A DNA stretch of 5,974 bases from Candidatus Krumholzibacteriia bacterium (GCA_030643455.1 DAOWLV010000218.1:1-5974), one strand, 5' to 3'; shown: positions 1 through 5,650, counted from the stretch's first letter. The notes: generated by a model not told the origin, from the letters alone. Made by a program: numbers and translations.

Positions 1-1
1 C

Positions 2-73
2 GTAACCGGGGATCAGAGAGTCCAGGTCGGGGTTGGTGTAATTCCCAAATTTCCAAGTAAGAGGATGCCGTGA
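2..73 (+). CDS. Possible C-terminal tail of an upstream gene (partial, uncertain)
   Basis: The frame beginning at base 2 is open from the window edge to a TGA at 71-73 and encodes about 23 residues ending in SKRMP. Its stop overlaps the GTG start of arfB as GTGA, an arrangement typical of translationally coupled genes. A second frame (from base 1) is also open, to a TAA at 58-60, so the choice is not forced. Base composition here is less GC-biased at third positions than in the genes downstream, which would also fit plain intergenic DNA. No family is recognisable from so short a stretch. Confidence 0.22.
   Translation, partial: VTGDQRVQVGVGVIPKFPSKRMP
59..65 (+). promoter_or_regulatory. Ribosome binding site of arfB
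   Basis: AAGAGGA lies 4 nt before the GTG at 70. An ATG at 65-67 overlaps the Shine-Dalgarno itself and reads ATG CCG TGA, so it cannot be the arfB start. This leaves GTG as the start. Confidence 0.6.
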
Positions 74-504
74 CGATTGCCCTGGTCATCAACGACAAGG
101 TGGAAATCCCGCTGAGCGAGCTGGTCTACACGGCCAGCCGGTCGTCGGGGCCCGGGGGGCAGCACGTCAACACGTCCGACACACGGATCCAGGTGCGGTG
201 GAATGCGAAGGAGTCGATCGCGCTGAACGATGCCGAGCGCGTGCTCGTGCTGAAGATGCTGGCCTCGCGGCTGACCGAGGCAGGCGACCTGATCCTGGCC
301 AGCGATTCCCACCGCAGCCAGCGCCGCAACCGGGAAGACGTGACCCAGCGGCTGGCCTCCCTGGTGCGTGAGGCCCTGATCCCGCCCAAACCCCGCAAGA
401 AGACCAAACCCACCCGCGCCTCCCGGGAAAAACGCCTGGATGAAAAGCGCAGGAAATCCAGGGCCAAGAAGGATCGCGGCAAGAAGTACGACGGCGACGA
501 CTAG
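70..504 (+). CDS. arfB: Alternative ribosome-rescue aminoacyl-tRNA hydrolase ArfB (YaeJ family)
   Basis: This cytoplasmic 144-residue protein should release stalled ribosomes from mRNAs lacking a stop codon by hydrolysing the peptidyl-tRNA ester in the P site. It consists of a single class-I release-factor catalytic domain (about residues 5-100). The catalytic GGQ is at residues 29-31 within SSGPGGQHVN, and the domain has no codon-recognition domain attached. The last ~38 residues (from about 107) are strongly Lys/Arg-rich; in ArfB this disordered tail enters the empty mRNA channel and senses the missing mRNA. Length matches E. coli ArfB (140 aa), and the combination of GGQ domain plus basic tail separates it from full-length RF1/RF2. 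The start is GTG, behind an AAGAGGA ribosome site. The gene converges on the receptor gene, with only 5 nt between the two stop codons. I see no frameshift or missing catalytic residue. Confidence 0.95.
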   Translation: MTIALVINDKVEIPLSELVYTASRSSGPGGQHVNTSDTRIQVRWNAKESIALNDAERVLVLKMLASRLTEAGDLILASDSHRSQRRNREDVTQRLASLVREALIPPKPRKKTKPTRASREKRLDEKRRKSRAKKDRGKKYDGDD

Positions 505-509
505 GTCCT

Positions 510-2609
510 TCAGAATTCCATTCGAACCGAAACGTTCAGGCTGCGGCCGGGGGCGGGAATCTCCTGGCCGGCCGCCAGACCACCCGTAGGCAGCAGTGCC
601 TCGCGGGTCAGGTGCTCGTGGTAGAGCTTGTCAAACAGGTTGTCCACACGCACACGAAACTTCAGGCCCTGGACAGGTTCCGTTTCCAGGCCCAGGTGCC
701 AGGACGTGAAGCCGCCGGTGCGGTTTTCGGGGAACAGCGGGTCGATCTTTTCCTGGTCGGCCGCGAAATAGGCTCCAAACCGGAACCAGGTACCCGTGCG
801 ATGGTGGGCCAGGTAGCGAACCTCGGCGGTTCCGGCCAGGGGCGGGATCTCGGGCAGGTCACGGCCACCAGTGGTGTTGCGGCCCCGCACATAGGACACG
901 GTCACCGGCAGGTAGAGACTGTCGGTGGGACGATACTCGAGGCCCAGTTCGCCTCCGGCGGTGGTGGCGCCGATGTTTTCAAAACCCTTGACGATGTCGT
1001 CGATGCCGTCGCCGTTGACGTCCATGACCGCGATGACCGTCGGCAGGATGTAGTCATCGATCTCGGCGTAGAATCCGCTGACGGCCACCACCAGTTTATC
1101 GCAGGTCACGGTGACGCCCGCTTCGCCTTCCCGCTTTTTTTCGACGGCCAGGGTAGGATTGCCCACCTGGAAGCCGCCCGGAGCAGGACCAAAGGCGTAA
1201 TACCGTTCGGTCACGCCGGCTGCGCGCGAGCTCAATCCGATTCGTAGAAAATACAGGTGACGGGGAGCGAACTGACCGTCCAGGCGCAGACCCGCCAGGC
1301 CCAGGGTTTCGGTGCGGTCGGTTTCGGCCGCGGCCGGACCGTAGAAACGAACGTACTGCTCCCGCACGGTTTTCCCGCCGAGGCTGGCCCCATCGGCCGC
1401 GCGCGCTTTGCTGTCAACGACATCCAGGCGTCCGTCGGCCGTCAGATGGACAGTGGTGGACAGGGGGATCCCAAGAGTCGCGAATCCCCCGCCGGTGGTC
1501 TGCACCGCGTCGGGCCAGAGTCGGTCGTGATAGGTGTCTCCGCTGGGAACAATGTATCGGGTGCGGGTCGCGTCACGGGTCAGGTTGGTCGCATCCAGGC
1601 CGGTTTTCAGCAGGATGGAAGCCCCGGGCTCCAGATCGAGATGGGCATGGGCCCCCCAGCTGCGGGTTTTGGCCTCGGTCCCGGCTTCCATCAATTCGCG
1701 GTTGGGCTTTTGGTTGTTGTCCATGAAGTGGTCGACGATCGAAAACCCGCCGGTAACCTCGAACCGGGTCACCGTCCCGCCCTGGTAATCCGAGCGCCAG
1801 CCGGCGTTGTACACCCAGAAATCGGTGTCGATGTTGTCCATGGGCATGGAGGGAAAGTCGATGTCCTTCTCCTTGGCGTAGGTCAAGGCGTTCCACAGGC
1901 GATGGTTTTCGCCGGGTCGCCAGCCCAGCGCGGCGTTGGCGGTGGTCGATTTCAGGCCTGCCGGTACGACCGTACCGTCGGGAGCGGTGTAGTCGTCAAA
2001 CTGCCTGTAGCCGATGCCGAGCTTGAAATCCAGCGCGCGGTTTCCGCCAAACAGACCGCCCTCGGTACGGAAACCCTCGCGGGCGGATTCGTAACCGGCT
2101 TCCAGGTAGGATGTCACGCCGGTGGGTGCACCGGGCGGCCTTTCGTAATCGGGATCGGCGTGAATGACGCCACCGGTCGCGCCGGGCCCGAACGCCGCAT
2201 AACCGCCGCCGCGGAAGATCGAGACCCGAGTGGTGGACAGCGGAGTCAGGTAGGTGGCTGGGGGGTCCATGCGGCCGGGGCACGCGCCATACAAAGGAAC
2301 GGCGCCCAGGATGGTCTGCACTCGTTCCCAGCCCAGCCCGCGGATCACGGGTTCGGCCGCGCTGGGCGCCCGGCGCACGGCGGCCAAGCCGGGCAGGTGT
2401 TCGATGGCCTCGGCCAGGTTGTCGCCGCCACGGTCTCGCAGGGTTCCGGCAGAAACAGGGCCGTCACCCCAGGGAACGCCTTGAGCGGTCACGGTCACGT
2501 CGGGGATTATTGTGGCTGTCGTGTCGGGCTCTGAAGGCCCGTCGGCCGCAGCGGTTTCGCAAGCTCCCGGGATCAATATCAATGTGACAAGGATCAACTT
2601 CACGGACAT
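510..2609 (-). CDS. TonB-dependent copper receptor, OprC/NosA-like
   Basis: A 699-residue outer-membrane receptor, likely importing copper with energy from TonB-ExbB-ExbD. A signal peptide (MSVKLILVTLILIPGACETAAA, cleavage near residue 22) is followed by a TonB-box-like PDVTVTAQ (36-43). The plug spans about 55-155 (NLAEAIEHLPGL, then GPGATGGVIHA). The rest is a 22-strand-type barrel ending in SVRMEF, with the terminal Phe expected of outer-membrane proteins. The copper assignment rests on CPGRM (C110, M114) in the plug within GACPGRMDPP, and on HFM (H294, M296) within DHFMDNN. As I recall, P. aeruginosa OprC binds Cu through C143/M147 and H323/M325; the spacing is 180 residues there and 184 here. 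A further methionine pair is at 255 and 257 (SMPMD). A TTG at 2681 would add 24 residues ahead of the signal peptide; the ATG at 2609 is preferred because of its ribosome site and the signal sequence. NosA-like Cu supply to copper enzymes is known for relatives; the substrate here is inferred. DVNGDGIDD at 530-538 is an odd insertion. Confidence 0.87.
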   Translation of the reverse strand: MSVKLILVTLILIPGACETAAADGPSEPDTTATIIPDVTVTAQGVPWGDGPVSAGTLRDRGGDNLAEAIEHLPGLAAVRRAPSAAEPVIRGLGWERVQTILGAVPLYGACPGRMDPPATYLTPLSTTRVSIFRGGGYAAFGPGATGGVIHADPDYERPPGAPTGVTSYLEAGYESAREGFRTEGGLFGGNRALDFKLGIGYRQFDDYTAPDGTVVPAGLKSTTANAALGWRPGENHRLWNALTYAKEKDIDFPSMPMDNIDTDFWVYNAGWRSDYQGGTVTRFEVTGGFSIVDHFMDNNQKPNRELMEAGTEAKTRSWGAHAHLDLEPGASILLKTGLDATNLTRDATRTRYIVPSGDTYHDRLWPDAVQTTGGGFATLGIPLSTTVHLTADGRLDVVDSKARAADGASLGGKTVREQYVRFYGPAAAETDRTETLGLAGLRLDGQFAPRHLYFLRIGLSSRAAGVTERYYAFGPAPGGFQVGNPTLAVEKKREGEAGVTVTCDKLVVAVSGFYAEIDDYILPTVIAVMDVNGDGIDDIVKGFENIGATTAGGELGLEYRPTDSLYLPVTVSYVRGRNTTGGRDLPEIPPLAGTAEVRYLAHHRTGTWFRFGAYFAADQEKIDPLFPENRTGGFTSWHLGLETEPVQGLKFRVRVDNLFDKLYHEHLTREALLPTGGLAAGQEIPAPGRSLNVSVRMEF

Positions 2610-2617
2610 TTTCCCAA

Positions 2618-2629
2618 CCTTTCCCTCCC
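2618..2629 (-). promoter_or_regulatory. Ribosome binding site of the copper receptor
   Basis: Read on the minus strand, this is a purine-rich GGGAGGGAAAGG ending 8 nt before the ATG at 2609. It supports that ATG over the TTG at 2681, whose extra N-terminal 24 residues (with three Trp) do not resemble a signal sequence. Confidence 0.6.
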
Positions 2630-2652
2630 ACACCCACAAGTCACAGGTGCGC

Positions 2653-2681
2653 AATATCGCCCAGGGAAGATTAGGTTTCAA
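2653..2681 (-). promoter_or_regulatory. Sigma70-like promoter of the copper receptor
   Basis: On the minus strand a -35 hexamer TTGAAA (2676-2681; 5 of 6 consensus bases) and a -10 hexamer GATATT (2653-2658; 4 of 6) are separated by exactly 17 nt. Transcription would start near 2646 and give a leader of about 37 nt. The receptor can therefore be expressed apart from the transporter gene upstream. Sigma70-type consensus is assumed for this organism. Confidence 0.5.
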
Positions 2682-2691
2682 CCCATTGAAA
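2676..2691. promoter_or_regulatory. Operator-like dyad overlapping the receptor -35 box
   Basis: TTTCAA-CCCA-TTGAAA is a perfect 6-bp inverted repeat with a 4-nt centre. One arm is the -35 hexamer of the receptor promoter. No T-run follows on the minus strand and the stem is AT-rich, so it is a poor terminator for the transporter gene that ends 10 nt away. A repressor site is the more natural reading, but the regulator is unknown and it does not match a Fur box or CopY box that I know. Confidence 0.35.
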
Positions 2692-2700
2692 GAGTGGGAG

Positions 2701-3984
2701 TTATGATTCGCGCCCGGTCTTGCCGATCAGGAAGATGTTGCTCATCAACCGACCGGTCATGAAAGCTGTCGCGGCGGCGGTGGCGCCGATCCAGTCACCC
2801 ATGCGGATGGTGATGTACAGCACAGCCAGGATACCGGCGACTTCGATGGCGGATGCCCAGGTGATGGGTCCTGTACTGCGACGCGCCACCAGCAGGGAAC
2901 GCTGGAACGAGAGCATCACCGAGAGCATGGGCATCAGGGTGAGGATGCGGATGGGGGTCAGCGCGAATTCGGCCAGATCGCTGGTCAGACCCGAGATGGT
3001 CCGCAGCCATACACCGGCCAGGGGTGTCCACGCGATCAAGGCCAGTCCGGCGGTGGCGCCCAGGCCCAGAATGATGGCGAAATTTCGCACGACCTTGAAG
3101 TTGCCCCAGTCACGGCCCAGCATGGTGATGGCGGTTTCCTGGTAGCTGAGGCCCGGGGAGCGGAAAATGAACACCAGCGAGTTGATGACCGGCAGCACGG
3201 CCAGCGAGTCGAGGGAAAAGCGGGCCTGGCCCATGAAAAAGGTGACCGTCGGCTGCACAGCCAGGGCGATGGTCGAGGTCAGGGCCAGCGGCAGGTAGAA
3301 ATGGATGATTTCGCGGTAACCGAGCACTTCATCGGAAGGTTTGCCCAGGTATGATCTAACGGTGCCGGCGGCCATCATGCGGCTGGCGACCGCTTCGGTG
3401 CAAACCCCGCCGGTCAAGGCGGCCGCTCCCACCCAGGCTCCGGCCAATCCGTTGGCGCGGCAGATCAGCGCGGTCACGATCATCGAAACCAACCTGATCA
3501 TGGTGCCCCAGGCCACGCGCCGGGTCAGGCCGTTGCGGATCAGCAGACCCTGGTAGAAACGCCGGTAACCGATCGCCGCCGGCCAGGGCAGCAGGATATA
3601 CAGGGAGACGCGGGTCAGGCGGGCGACCTCGCCATCGAGTCCCATCCAGGTATCGGTCAGCAAACTCCACAAAGGAGTGAACAGCAGGATCAGCATGGCC
3701 ACGGTGATGCCCACGTTGAGCATCCACATGAAATTGCGAAGGCGGCGGTAGATGCCGGCCGAGTCGACCAGGGCGGTCGAGGCGCTCATCATCATGATGA
3801 CCGGAGCTTCGACGAGGATCGCCAGGGCGAAGGCCACGCCGTAGGCGGCCAGGTTGTGTTTGGGTTCGGCCAGGCGGGCGATGACCGCAGCCAGGAAAGG
3901 CCCTTCCAGCGACATCATCAGCCAGGTGGCTTGAAGGGGGATCCAGAAGCGGAACAACTCGGACATGCGTACGGGGGTGGTCAT
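2701..3984 (-). CDS. MATE/MVF-superfamily-like multi-helix membrane transporter
   Basis: A 427-residue inner-membrane protein with about twelve hydrophobic helices. Approximate spans are 13-35, 47-70, 86-110, 124-148, 158-176, 180-200, 228-252, 258-278, 300-320, 340-360, 376-394 and 398-420. Hydrophilic stretches in the middle (202-226) and at 290-299 suggest two six-helix halves, the arrangement of MATE/MurJ/Wzx-type flippases and exporters. The opening (ELFRFWIPL, then SLEGPF) and VEAPVIMMMSASTAL in helix 2 place acidic residues (E27, E59) in helices, as in ion-coupled antiporters. The AAYGVAFALA stretch recalls the bacterial relatives of ANKH (progressive ankylosis protein). The substrate cannot be read from sequence. 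No Shine-Dalgarno precedes the ATG at 3984 or the alternative ATG at 3966; a promoter-like element ends 6 nt before 3984, suggesting a leaderless message. The gene lies 91 nt upstream of the copper receptor in the same direction. Confidence 0.75.
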   Translation of the reverse strand: MTTPVRMSELFRFWIPLQATWLMMSLEGPFLAAVIARLAEPKHNLAAYGVAFALAILVEAPVIMMMSASTALVDSAGIYRRLRNFMWMLNVGITVAMLILLFTPLWSLLTDTWMGLDGEVARLTRVSLYILLPWPAAIGYRRFYQGLLIRNGLTRRVAWGTMIRLVSMIVTALICRANGLAGAWVGAAALTGGVCTEAVASRMMAAGTVRSYLGKPSDEVLGYREIIHFYLPLALTSTIALAVQPTVTFFMGQARFSLDSLAVLPVINSLVFIFRSPGLSYQETAITMLGRDWGNFKVVRNFAIILGLGATAGLALIAWTPLAGVWLRTISGLTSDLAEFALTPIRILTLMPMLSVMLSFQRSLLVARRSTGPITWASAIEVAGILAVLYITIRMGDWIGATAAATAFMTGRLMSNIFLIGKTGRES

Positions 3985-3990
3985 GGCACG

Positions 3991-4019
3991 AAGGTAGCCA
4001 GCATTCCGGGATTGTCCAA
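3991..4019 (-). promoter_or_regulatory. Candidate promoter of the transporter gene (possibly leaderless)
   Basis: On the minus strand TTGGAC (4014-4019) and TACCTT (3991-3996) are 17 nt apart, and the -10-like box ends only 6 nt before the ATG. A start site about 7 nt downstream of the -10 would fall on the ATG, giving a message without a leader. This fits the lack of any Shine-Dalgarno. The -10 match is weak (TAnnnT type), so this is tentative. Confidence 0.35.
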
Positions 4020-4030
4020 CCGGTCCCGGG

Positions 4031-4044
4031 TGGGAATTATCCCA
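4031..4044. promoter_or_regulatory. Inverted repeat upstream of the transporter promoter
   Basis: TGGGA-ATTA-TCCCA is a perfect 5-bp dyad. Symmetry resumes beyond a one-base mismatch (GG at 4028-4029 and CC at 4046-4047). It sits about 9 nt upstream of the candidate -35 box of the transporter gene, a position suited to an activator or repressor. It resembles no named operator with confidence. Confidence 0.3.
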
Positions 4045-4048
4045 GCCC

Positions 4049-4071
4049 TACGGGGGAGCAATTTACGGGGG
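4049..4071. repeat. Tandem TACGGGGG direct repeats
   Basis: TACGGGGG occurs at 4049-4056 and 4064-4071 (15 nt start to start). A third copy at 3970-3977 lies inside the first codons of the transporter gene. Three identical 8-mers in about 100 nt may be regulator half-sites, but G-runs in GC-rich DNA recur by chance and the third copy is constrained by coding. Confidence 0.3.
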
Positions 4072-4271
4072 TTGCGCATATTTTTTTTAACAGGTCTTAA
4101 TGAAAAAGACCCTCGTTCTCAATATTTTATGACCAGGCCATGACACAAATCACGCAACAAGTCTTTGTAATTATTAAATTTACCTAAACATGTCCAGAAC
4201 CTTAATTGGATTAAATATAAAGGGTTAAGTTGATATTGAGTTTCGCTGATCATTCAGTTCAAATAAGGCTA

Positions 4272-4305
4272 GATAACCAGTGGGGATTTGCGATATATCG
4301 TTATC
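4272..4305. promoter_or_regulatory. Nested inverted repeats upstream of the cytochrome
   Basis: A perfect 10-bp palindrome CGATATATCG (4291-4300) lies within arms GATAAC (4272-4277) and GTTATC (4300-4305). The cluster ends about 48 nt before the cytochrome start, near the likely transcription start or early leader. It could be an operator; the role is inferred from position and symmetry only. Confidence 0.28.
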
Positions 4306-4338
4306 CAGTTCACAGGTCGAATTGTTTCGCCCATGTTC

Positions 4339-4344
4339 AAGGAG
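4339..4344 (+). promoter_or_regulatory. Ribosome binding site of the octahaem cytochrome
   Basis: AAGGAG lies 9 nt before the ATG at 4354. It fixes the start there, ahead of a textbook lipoprotein signal peptide, and not at an upstream in-frame TTG (4288) that would add 22 residues without a ribosome site. Confidence 0.75.
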
Positions 4345-4353
4345 TTTAGGACA

Positions 4354-5589
4354 ATGAGTAAATACCTGATCATTCTGCTGGCTCTGCTGGCTGGCGCCCT
4401 GGTCTTCTCCGGTTGTTCCGATGACTGTGAAAATACCACGACGCCCCCGACCACGATTCCGGATCTGGCATTTGCGGGTTCCGACAAGTGCATGAGCTGC
4501 CATCAGGAAAATTACGACAAATGGGTCAAGTCGGGTCATCCCTACAAGCTGACCAAGATCGAAGGCGAGAGCCCGGACCTCCTTTTCCCTGCGGATTCGA
4601 TGTTCCCCCAGGATCCTGTCGTTCCTCCCACGGGTTACACCTGGGCCGACATCTCCTACACCATCGGCGGATATGGCTGGAAGATGCGCTGGATCGACAA
4701 CAACGGTTACATCATCACCGGCATCCCTAACAACCAGTACAACTTCGAGACCGAAACCTGGTCCAACTATCACCTGGACGATGCCACCGGCACCAAGCCC
4801 TATGACTGCGGCGTTTGCCACACCACCGGCTGGGTCGATTCCGGCGGCATTGGCGACCCCGACAACCAGGACGGCCTCGAAGGCATGACCGGCACGTTCT
4901 TCGCCGGCGGCATCCATTGCGAGCAGTGCCACGGCATGGGCAGCCGGCACGTTGCCGCTCCCGCGGATTTCGCGATGATCAAGGATACCTCGTCAGCGGC
5001 TTGCGGCTCTTGCCACACGCGTGACAGCGAGAACCGGATCGCCGCCAGCAGCGGGTTCATCAAGCATCATGAGCAGTACGACGAGTGGTTGCACTCGCCC
5101 CACAACAGCGCCATTGGCTGCAATACCTGCCATGATCCCCACGCCTCGGTCAAATTGGACAGCGTGATGCCGGGCGACGGCACGATCATGACCTGCACCG
5201 AATGCCACTCCATCGCCGCCGGCGACGACCAGGACTACGACGGCGCGAACCTGAATCACAATGGAATGCCCGGCTGCGTGGACTGCCACATGCCCAAGGC
5301 TTCCAGGTCGGCCATCAACCTGACCGACTTCGTGGGTGACATCAGGACCCACATCTTCAACATCAACACCGATCCGGTCGGCAAGACCGACGGCATGTTC
5401 AACGCCGAGGGTAACCTCGTCAAGATGGACGAGGCAGGCCAGGCTGCCGTGACCCTGGACTTCGCCTGCTACAGTTGCCACAAATCTGAAGAAGGCGGCG
5501 AGGGCATCGCGTCATACCAGACACTGCAGGAGCTGTCCGACCGCGCGATCGTCATGCACTCCGGGTTCAAGACCCTGGCGCGCCGCTAG
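4354..5589 (+). CDS. Octahaem c-type cytochrome lipoprotein (cytochrome c554-like)
   Basis: A 411-residue exported electron-transfer protein. MSKYLIILLALLAGALVFSGC is a lipoprotein-type signal peptide with lipidated Cys at 21 (F at -3 is slightly atypical), then a Thr/Pro-rich linker (28-36). Eight CxxCH haem-attachment motifs are present: C46-H50, C152-H156, C189-H193, C217-H221, C256-H260, C281-H285, C308-H312 and C372-H376. At least a dozen further His (for example 62, 140, 199, 238, 239, 247, 250, 263, 302, 333, 402) could give bis-His ligation to most or all haems. W57-x-x-S-x-H62 after haem 1 and W245-L-H-S-P-H250 resemble distal-ligand segments of the c554 family. About 100 residues between haems 1 and 2 lack haem and are rich in aromatics (YTWADISYTIGGYGWKMRW), suggesting a beta insert or docking module. 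Ser at +2 would favour outer-membrane sorting by E. coli rules. Maturation needs cytochrome c biogenesis genes not in the window. Role as nitrogen-oxide enzyme or electron conduit is undecided. Confidence 0.88.
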   Translation: MSKYLIILLALLAGALVFSGCSDDCENTTTPPTTIPDLAFAGSDKCMSCHQENYDKWVKSGHPYKLTKIEGESPDLLFPADSMFPQDPVVPPTGYTWADISYTIGGYGWKMRWIDNNGYIITGIPNNQYNFETETWSNYHLDDATGTKPYDCGVCHTTGWVDSGGIGDPDNQDGLEGMTGTFFAGGIHCEQCHGMGSRHVAAPADFAMIKDTSSAACGSCHTRDSENRIAASSGFIKHHEQYDEWLHSPHNSAIGCNTCHDPHASVKLDSVMPGDGTIMTCTECHSIAAGDDQDYDGANLNHNGMPGCVDCHMPKASRSAINLTDFVGDIRTHIFNINTDPVGKTDGMFNAEGNLVKMDEAGQAAVTLDFACYSCHKSEEGGEGIASYQTLQELSDRAIVMHSGFKTLARR

Positions 5590-5615
5590 TTCTTAGCCGC
5601 ACCAAGGATCCTTCA

Positions 5616-5646
5616 GGAGCCACGCCCCCGGGCGTGGCTCCTTTTT
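5616..5646 (+). terminator. Rho-independent terminator after the cytochrome gene
   Basis: GGAGCCACGCC and GGCGTGGCTCC form an 11-bp perfect stem around a CCCG tetraloop (5616-5641), followed by TTTTT (5642-5646). It starts 26 nt after the TAG and should separate the cytochrome from the next gene. A 10-bp palindrome AAGGATCCTT (5604-5613) lies just before it. Confidence 0.93.
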
Positions 5647-5650
5647 GCAA

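Larger units (their letters stand above)
3985..4353. other. Divergent intergenic region, AT-rich on the right
   Basis: These 369 nt separate leftward transporter transcription from rightward cytochrome transcription. The left part (to about 4075) is GC-rich and holds the transporter promoter candidate, a TGGGA/TCCCA dyad and TACGGGGG repeats. From about 4077 to 4330 it becomes strikingly AT-rich, starting with a run of eight T (4081-4088), and contrasts with the GC-rich genes on both sides. I see no open frame with a ribosome site and no tRNA-like fold. Upstream of the cytochrome a weak promoter guess is TTGAGT (4236-4241), 17 nt, TCAAAT (4259-4264). That would give a leader of roughly 80 nt containing the palindrome at 4291-4300. 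Confidence 0.6.

Noticed and set aside
543..575. GCGGCCGG/CCGGCCGC stem as a terminator for arfB
   Set aside because: The 8-bp stem has a 17-nt loop, lies inside the receptor coding sequence and has no T-run on either side. It is likely chance in GC-rich DNA.
1257..2534. A 425-codon open frame on the plus strand opposite the copper receptor
   Set aside because: It is antisense to a clearly coding receptor, is Gly/Val-rich low-complexity in character, has no recognisable domain or ribosome site, and is expected from GC-rich third positions on the other strand.
2554..2577. Lipobox reading of the receptor signal peptide (IPGAC at residues 13-17)
   Set aside because: Pro at -3 is a poor lipobox residue, and TonB receptors are normally cleaved by signal peptidase I; AAA before DG at residue 22 is the better site.
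2676..2691. TTTCAA/TTGAAA as a terminator for the transporter gene
   Set aside because: The stem is short and AT-rich with no following T-run. The promoter-overlapping operator reading fits better.
2625..2700. Inverted repeat CTCCCAC/GTGGGAG around the transporter-receptor gap
   Set aside because: It has only 7 bp with a 62-nt loop, and one arm overlaps the receptor's purine-rich ribosome site, so G-richness explains it.
4093..4111. Hairpin GGTCTT/AAGACC near the T8 run as a terminator
   Set aside because: The T-run precedes the stem on the plus strand, and on the minus strand the stem is followed by A-runs, so neither orientation gives a terminator. No gene ends there.
4288..4353. TTG at 4288 as cytochrome start
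   Set aside because: It would put 22 extra residues before a complete lipoprotein signal peptide, and the AAGGAG site is placed for the ATG at 4354.
4225..4950. A 241-codon minus-strand open frame over the cytochrome start
   Set aside because: The plus strand has eight haem motifs, a signal peptide and a ribosome site in this region. The antisense frame shows no family features.
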